A DNA stretch of 18,997 bases from the NCBI GenBank assembly GCA_026785815.1, contig JAJAZH010000128.1, forward strand, positions 1-18,997. Reading direction: 5' to 3'. The notes beneath the pieces were generated by a model. The model ran no database searches. It had not been told where the DNA came from and saw only the letters and a program-made list of their open reading frames with translations. Made by a program: the position numbers and the translations under genes. This DNA comes from Ramlibacter sp. (GTDB lineage: Bacteria > Pseudomonadota > Gammaproteobacteria > Burkholderiales > Burkholderiaceae_C). This document shows positions 14,872 to 18,997 of the stretch, piece by piece. Position 1 is the first letter of the stretch. Each line of letters starts with the position of its first letter.

Positions 14872-14908
14872 TCCATTGCCTACCTCAACCTGCCGGAGAT
14901 TCAGAACC

Positions 14909-16189
14909 ATGCGCTTTTTGTTGTCCTCCATGACGGTCGCCGTGCTGGCCGGCCTTTCACCCCTGACGGCCTCTGCCCAGGCACCGTCCTGTTCGCACAC
15001 GGTCGGCATGGTCGTCTCTTTGACCGGGCCGGCCGGGCGTTTCGGGCAGGCCGCCAGCAAGTCGGTCGACCTCGCCTTCGGTGAGTTGAACAAGGCCGCT
15101 GGTGCATCGGGTGTCGCGGGCTGCAAGCTGGCGGTGGACCTGCGTGACGCGCAGAGCCAGGGGTCGGTCGCGGTGGACCAGGCGCGCCAGCTGGTTGATC
15201 TGAAGAAGGTGCCGGCGCTGATCGGCGGCATCATCAGTTCGGTCTCGATCCCCATCGTCACCTCGGTCACCGGGCCGGCCGGCGTGGTGCAAATCTCGCC
15301 GGCCTCGACCTCGCCGACCCTGACCAAACTCGCGCTCGAAGGCAAGACGAACGGCTGGTTCTTCCGCACCATCACCAGCGATGCACTGCAGGGCACGGCC
15401 GCGGCCAAATACGCGATCGACCAGGGCATGAAGACCCTGACCATCATCCATGTCAACAACGACTTCGGCGTCAACATGCTGGCCGAGTTCAAGCGCGCAT
15501 TCGAGGCGCTGGGCGGCAGGATCATCAGCATCACTCCCTACAACGCGCAGCAGTCGTCCTACAACGCCGAGGTCACGAACGCGCTCAAGGGAGACCCACC
15601 GGCGCTGTATTTCATCGGCTATCCGGGTGACGGCACGACCATCGTGCGCACCTGGATCCAGCAGGGCGGTCCGCAGAAGTTCCTGCTCAACGATGGCATG
15701 AATGCGGCCGACTTCATCAAGGGTGTCGGTCCGCAGTTCCTTGCCAATGCCTTCGGCACCTCGTCGGGCACGAACAAGACGCCGTCCACCGAGTTTTTTG
15801 CCAGCGCCTATCCGGCCATGAGCGGCGGCTTCGACGCCGGCGCCCCGGCGGCCGACCGCGCCTTCGACGCCGCTGCCATCCTCGGCCTGGCGATCGCCCA
15901 TGCCGGCAAGTTCGAGGCCGCGGCGATCCGCGACTCGATCCGCAAGGTGACCGACCCCGGCGGCGAGGTGGTGCACGCCGGACCGCAGGGTTTTGCCCGG
16001 GCGTTCCAGCTGATCAAGGAGAAGAAGCCGGTGCGTTACTCCGGGGTGATCGGCGCCGTGCAGTTCGACAAGAACGGCGACATCGTCGGCCCTTTCCGCA
16101 CTTGGCGCATTGTCAATGGCGAGGTGACGACCGTGGGCCAGATGACGGTCGAGGACGTGCAGGCGATCCAGGCCAAGTTGCCGAAGTGA
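14909..16189 (+). CDS. Periplasmic Liv-type (HAAT) substrate-binding protein
   Basis: A 426-residue exported protein. The N-terminus is a typical signal peptide (MRFLLSSMTVAVLAGLSPLT, cleavage probably after Ala-Ser-Ala at 21-23). The mature part follows the type I periplasmic-binding fold of leucine/amide/urea receptors: MVVSLTGPAGRFGQAASKSV (starting at 34), ALIGGIISSVSIPIVTSV, QISPASTSP, FFRTITSD, and FIGYPGDGTTIVRTW. The ATG at 14909 is preferred over an upstream TTG because of GGAG at 14895-14898 and the signal peptide. It lies between two aldo/keto reductases and diverges from livGFHM, which lacks its own receptor. Assignment as the receptor of that transporter is inference. The ligand cannot be read from sequence. 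Confidence 0.93.
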   Translation: MRFLLSSMTVAVLAGLSPLTASAQAPSCSHTVGMVVSLTGPAGRFGQAASKSVDLAFGELNKAAGASGVAGCKLAVDLRDAQSQGSVAVDQARQLVDLKKVPALIGGIISSVSIPIVTSVTGPAGVVQISPASTSPTLTKLALEGKTNGWFFRTITSDALQGTAAAKYAIDQGMKTLTIIHVNNDFGVNMLAEFKRAFEALGGRIISITPYNAQQSSYNAEVTNALKGDPPALYFIGYPGDGTTIVRTWIQQGGPQKFLLNDGMNAADFIKGVGPQFLANAFGTSSGTNKTPSTEFFASAYPAMSGGFDAGAPAADRAFDAAAILGLAIAHAGKFEAAAIRDSIRKVTDPGGEVVHAGPQGFARAFQLIKEKKPVRYSGVIGAVQFDKNGDIVGPFRTWRIVNGEVTTVGQMTVEDVQAIQAKLPK

Positions 16190-17658
16190 GCGCCCCGCCG
16201 AGCCGGCCCGAGCGCACCGAGCTTGCACCGGGACTGGAAATTTCGCGCATCGTCACCGGCCTGTGGCAGGTGGCCGACATGGAACGCGGCGGGACCCTGC
16301 TCGACCCGGTGCGTGGTGCGCAGGCGATGTCCGAATACGCAGCGGCCGGGTTCGATACCTTTGACATGGCCGACCACTACGGTTCGGCCGAAGTCATCAC
16401 CGGGCATCTGCTCACTTCGGAAGCAGGCAATGGCGTCAAGGCGTTCACCAAGTGGTGCCCCGCGCCCGGTCCGATGACGGCGGCCGTCGTGCGCGACGGC
16501 GTGTTGCGCTCGCTCGAACGGATGCGCACGCCCTGCATCGATTTGCTGCAGTTCCATTGGTGGGCGTTCGAGCACCCGGGCTATATCGATGCGATGATCG
16601 AACTCACGCGTCTGCGCGAGCAGGGCCTGGTCCGTCACCTGGGACTGGCCAATTTCGATACCGCGCACCTGCGGCTGCTGCTGGCCGAGGGGATTCCGAT
16701 TGCCAGCAACCAGGTCTGCATCTCGCTGCTGGATCGGCGTGCCACCGAGGCCATGTCGGTGTTGTGCCAGGAACGTGGCGTGCGCCTGCTGGCGTATGGC
16801 GTGCTGGGCGGCGGTTTCCTGGGTGAACGCTGGGTCGATGCGCCCGAGCCCGACAACCTGTCGGACTGGAGCAAGATGAAATACCGGCGTTTCATCGACG
16901 CCATCGGCGGCTGGCCGGCCCTGCAGGAGGTGTTGCGCGCGGCGCGCGCCATCGGGCGCAAACACGGCGTCTCGGTGTCCAATGTCGCCACGCGCTGGGT
17001 GTTGGAGCAACCCGCCGTCGCCGCCACGATCGTCGGCGCCCGGCTCGGTGAATCCGAGCATCGCGGCGACAACCTCAAGCCGTTTACGTTCGCGCTGGAT
17101 GGGGAAGACCGTGCCCTGCTGGACGCCGCATTCGCGCGGACCAAACGCCTGCCTGGCGACTGCGGCGACGAATACCGCAGGCCGCCCTACCTGACGGCGT
17201 CAGGCGACCTGAGCCACCACCTGGACAGCATCGCCCCGATCTGGAGCCGCGTGCCGGTCCCCGGGCGCAAGGAGCGCTGGACGGTGGACAGTGGCAGCGT
17301 CTGGGAGCCGCTGGCCGGTTATTCGCGCGCGGTGCGGGTGCGCGAGCGCATCCTGGTCTCGGGCACCACCGCCACCCACGGCAGTGGCCGCCTGATCGGC
17401 CAGGGCGACGTGGCGGCGCAGGCGACCTTCATCCTGGACAAGATTGCCGCGAGCATCAAGGCGCTGGGCGGCCGGCTGGAAGACGTGGTGCGTACCCGTG
17501 TCTACCTGGTCGACGCCAACGACTGGCGCGCGGTGAGCGAGGTGCATGGCGCGTATTTCGGCCACATCCGGCCGGCCAACACGCTGCTGCAGGTGGGGGC
17601 GCTGATCGGGGATGGGTACCGGGTCGAGATCGAGGCAGAGGCGGTCACTGAGACCTGA
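16186..17658 (+). CDS. Aldo/keto reductase fused to a Rid-family (YjgF/YER057c/UK114) domain
   Basis: A 490-residue two-domain protein. The AKR part (about 8-320) has D60 (DTFDMADHY), Y65, K89 (AFTKW), H124 (LLQFHWW), GLANFD (153-158) and the phosphate-binding segment IVGARLGESEHRG (282-294). After a linker (about 325-375) comes a Rid domain (about 378-487): ERILVSGTTATHG (387-399), ALGGRLEDVVRTRVYLVDANDW (426-447), RPANTLLQVGALI (462-474) and VEIEAEAV (480-487). In E. coli RidA the equivalent of ANT is ARS, whose Arg binds the substrate carboxylate; here it is Asn465, as in Rid subgroups without classical imine deaminase activity. The start is the GTG at 16186, overlapping the binding-protein stop (GTGA), because the usual AKR opening follows at once. 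Substrate unknown. Confidence 0.92.
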   Translation: MSAPPSRPERTELAPGLEISRIVTGLWQVADMERGGTLLDPVRGAQAMSEYAAAGFDTFDMADHYGSAEVITGHLLTSEAGNGVKAFTKWCPAPGPMTAAVVRDGVLRSLERMRTPCIDLLQFHWWAFEHPGYIDAMIELTRLREQGLVRHLGLANFDTAHLRLLLAEGIPIASNQVCISLLDRRATEAMSVLCQERGVRLLAYGVLGGGFLGERWVDAPEPDNLSDWSKMKYRRFIDAIGGWPALQEVLRAARAIGRKHGVSVSNVATRWVLEQPAVAATIVGARLGESEHRGDNLKPFTFALDGEDRALLDAAFARTKRLPGDCGDEYRRPPYLTASGDLSHHLDSIAPIWSRVPVPGRKERWTVDSGSVWEPLAGYSRAVRVRERILVSGTTATHGSGRLIGQGDVAAQATFILDKIAASIKALGGRLEDVVRTRVYLVDANDWRAVSEVHGAYFGHIRPANTLLQVGALIGDGYRVEIEAEAVTET

Positions 17659-17659
17659 G

Positions 17660-17945
17660 ACGGCCCGCCTGCACTGGTGCGGTCCAGACAATCGGCCCGG
17701 TGGTCTGCGACCGGAGTCGCCGCCGCGCCGCGCTGGACCAGGCAGAGGCGCTTCGCCGCCCCCAAGCCGTGCTGGCGCAGCCAGACAAGGTAGTCATCGC
17801 ACAAGCCGCCCTGGCGCACGGAGGGTGCTTCGTCCGAGTGGACATTCTGGTGCGCGAAGACAATCGCATCGACGCCGGGCTGCACCAGATGCTGCACGTC
17901 GTACCCGATGTCGGCCCTGGGCAAGGCAAGTTGATTCCTGAGATG
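17660..17945 (-). pseudogene. Unidentified minus-strand coding remnant
   Basis: On the minus strand about 95 codons read as plausible protein with strong GC at third positions. Segments include ADIGYDVQHLVQPGVDAIVF, a Gly-Gly-Leu-Cys-Asp-Asp turn and LVWLRQHGLGAAKRLCLVQ. No plausible start precedes it: the frame stays open only back to a TAA at 18000-18002, through lower-quality sequence. At the other end it runs antisense into the AKR-Rid gene and stops only at 17502. I do not recognise the family. It is most likely the remains of a broken gene, though a short live gene from the GTG at 17960 cannot be excluded. Confidence 0.35.
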
Positions 17946-18103
17946 GGTGGGAGCACGCACACCTTTCAGGTGACACGGATCCGATAATTTGGTCCAGGTT
18001 ACGGAATCTTCCGCCTCCGCTGCACGGCGGCTTCTGGCCGAGAGCAGACATGCGCTGAGGCAAGCGCGGCTGCACAGTAGCTATTGCATTGCACTCGTGC
18101 GCC

Positions 18104-18262
18104 TTACGAGCGCAAAACAACAGAGGCAACCAATGTCACTGCGACCAGGTTATAGATCTGGCCAATCGTGAGAATCCGCACCCGGGACCAGCCCGCTTCC
18201 CGGAGCTTCCTGATCCCGTGCGCCTGATTGACTAAGAACAACCAGCTCCCAATCACGACTAG
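18104..18262 (-). pseudogene. C-terminal fragment of a membrane protein, cut by an IS5-type element
   Basis: On the minus strand 52 codons end in TAA and read as two hydrophobic helices joined by a basic, amphipathic loop: LVVIGSWLFLVNQAHG, then IRKLREAGWSRVRIL, then TIGQIYNLVAVTLVASVVL. Such a pattern is unlikely by chance. The frame is interrupted exactly at the CTAG (18259-18262) that borders the IS5 left end. The upstream part of the gene is not found on the far side, so it has been lost. The family cannot be named from so short a piece. Confidence 0.6.
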
Positions 18263-18500
18263 GGAAGGTCTGAACAAGTCCACCGATCATGCTCGCGAGC
18301 CGTTAAGGTGTGCAAGAGGAGCGTGAACGATGGCCCAGATCAGTTTCGCGGATGCGGAGTACGCCGGCAAGAGGAAGAAGACCCGCCGGGAGATCTTCCT
18401 CGAGGAGATGGAACTGGTGGTGCCGTGGAGGCCGCTGCTCAAGCTTTTTGACCCGCACAACCCGCCGGCGGGGCGCGGCCGACGGCCCTACCCGCTGGAA
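18263..18500 (+). mobile_element. Left end of an IS5-family insertion sequence (truncated)
   Basis: GGAAGGTCTGAACAAG (18263-18278) matches the 16-bp terminal inverted repeat of IS5 (GGAAGGTGCGAACAAG as I recall it) at all but two positions. It is bordered by CTAG (18259-18262), the YTAR-type 4-bp target of this group. A transposase start follows at 18330. Recognisable transposase sequence ends near 18500, and no matching right inverted repeat was seen before 18776. About 240 bp of an element normally over 1 kb remains. Confidence 0.8.
18330..18500 (+). pseudogene. IS5-family transposase, N-terminal fragment
   Basis: The first 57 codons read as the start of an IS5-group transposase: ISFADAEYAGKRKKTRREIF (4-23), LEEMELVVPWRPLLKLFDPH (24-43) and AGRGRRPYPLE (47-57). 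After the Glu at 18498-18500 the homology stops. The expected MLRxHxLQ block is absent and the frame ends at a TGA near 18563 after unrelated residues. The DDE catalytic core is missing, so it is inactive. GAGGAG-like sequence precedes the ATG at about 18316-18324. Confidence 0.85.
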
Positions 18501-18554
18501 TCGTTGTCGAAGCCGGTGCTGCACTTGCGATCGCTCGCCAGTTGTGTGCGCAAC

Positions 18555-18710
18555 TCACGTTGAACGAGATCGCCTGGACCCATGGCCGTCGTGTTGGCGA
18601 GAGGATGTCTCTGCTTTGGGTTCCGGCCACATAGGCATGCGTCCCATTCGGGCTGCGGGCACCTGGTGATCGAAGAACGTGTCATCAAGATCGAAGAAGA
18701 CAGCTCTGTA
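18555..18710 (-). pseudogene. Short HAD-hydrolase-like N-terminal fragment
   Basis: On the minus strand the frame reads RAVFFDLDDTFFDHQ from about 18707. This is HAD motif I (hydrophobic strand, then D-L-D-D-T) with the usual following Phe-Asp-His. A TGA lies two codons before it and no start codon lies between. After His-Gln the sequence no longer resembles a HAD cap and ends at a TGA at 18557-18555. Only about 17 codons are convincing, so it is a decayed scrap and its identity is tentative. Confidence 0.35.
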
Positions 18711-18775
18711 GCGTCAGGCGGACATGGCGACGTATTCTCGTTGAACGACGACCCCATCACAGTGGGCTGACGCCG

Positions 18776-18997
18776 CTACAGGTTCTCGATGGCGACGGGC
18801 TCGATCGGATCGGCCGGCGTGAAGTCGAAGATGCGGCCGTAGAAATACAGCTCTGCCTCGAGCGCACGCTGGATCGTCGCGGCGCGGCGGAAGCCATGCT
18901 GCTCGCCCTCGAACATCAGCAGTGCGACCGGCAGGCCCTTGGCGCGCACCGCATCGAACATCGCCTGTGCCTGGGCCGGCGGAACGGCTCTGTCCTC
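18776..18997 (-). CDS. S9 (prolyl oligopeptidase) family peptidase, C-terminal end
   Basis: The last 73 residues of a serine peptidase gene that enters from the right edge. EDRAVPPAQAQAM at the visible start holds the catalytic Asp of the S9 family (xxDxxVPxxQ), and FEGEQHGFRRA holds the catalytic His. The helix that follows, RALEAELYFYGRIFDF, is a standard end for dipeptidyl-peptidase/acylaminoacyl-peptidase-like members. The nucleophile Ser and the beta-propeller lie outside the window. The stop is TAG at 18778-18776. No terminator hairpin was recognised downstream, where decayed DNA begins. Confidence 0.92.
   Translation of the reverse strand, partial: EDRAVPPAQAQAMFDAVRAKGLPVALLMFEGEQHGFRRAATIQRALEAELYFYGRIFDFTPADPIEPVAIENL

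Noticed and set aside
13495..15534. 679-codon minus-strand frame across the AKR and the binding-protein gene
   Set aside because: It is antisense to genes with complete catalytic motifs and a signal peptide, and it lacks recognisable domains.
17664..17720. Inverted repeats after the AKR-Rid gene as an operon terminator
   Set aside because: Only short imperfect stems (for example CAGAC with GTCTG) and no T run; not better than chance in this composition.
1..18997. CRISPR arrays, tRNA or rRNA genes, riboswitches
   Set aside because: No regularly spaced repeats, no cloverleaf-like sequence or rRNA segment was recognised in reading both strands.

Overview
The window is GC-rich (roughly 65-70 % by eye) with densely packed, often overlapping genes. 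The gene families (FNR with a CX2CX5C cluster, hemN beside a TauE/SafE-type protein, Liv-type ABC transporters) suggest a betaproteobacterium of the Burkholderiales, Comamonadaceae-like. That placement is inference from gene content, not from a marker gene.

Region A (1-8587, all minus strand) is an oxygen/redox control and adaptation block. In transcription order it holds a cytoplasmic tandem-PAS histidine kinase, its NarL/FixJ-type response regulator (ATGA overlap), a lone receiver-domain protein, an FNR-type Fe-S regulator, a hemerythrin-domain protein, a Pat-like protein (acyl-CoA synthetase-like halves fused to a GNAT acetyltransferase), oxygen-independent coproporphyrinogen III oxidase HemN, and the start of a TauE/SafE-like membrane protein that runs off the left edge. 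A perfect FNR box (TTGAC-N4-ATCAA) lies 54 bp upstream of hemN. The FNR made by this locus therefore probably controls the haem step needed for low-oxygen growth.

Region B (8663-9929, plus strand) holds glutaminase glsA, divergent from the kinase, and a 60-residue DUF3606-type protein.

Region C (9966-17658) is the most interesting part. A branched-chain-amino-acid-type ABC transporter (livG-livF-livH-livM, three TGATG junctions) runs leftward. Diverging from it across 83 bp runs a tight plus-strand operon: a TIGR04076-like small protein, an aldo/keto reductase, a periplasmic Liv-type binding protein, and a second paralogous aldo/keto reductase fused to a C-terminal Rid (YjgF/YER057c/UK114) domain. 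The transporter's binding protein is thus encoded between two reductases. The Rid domain lacks the Arg of the classical imine-deaminase site. This looks like an uptake-and-conversion module for an unknown, possibly nitrogen-containing or carbonyl, solute.

Region D (17659-18775) is about 1.1 kb of decayed DNA: an unidentified minus-strand coding remnant, the C-terminal end of a membrane-protein gene cut at a CTAG by the left end of an IS5-family element, the truncated IS5 transposase start, and a short HAD-hydrolase-like N-terminal fragment. Region E (18776-18997) is the C-terminus of an S9 prolyl-oligopeptidase-family peptidase entering from the right edge. I saw no rRNA, tRNA or CRISPR array.
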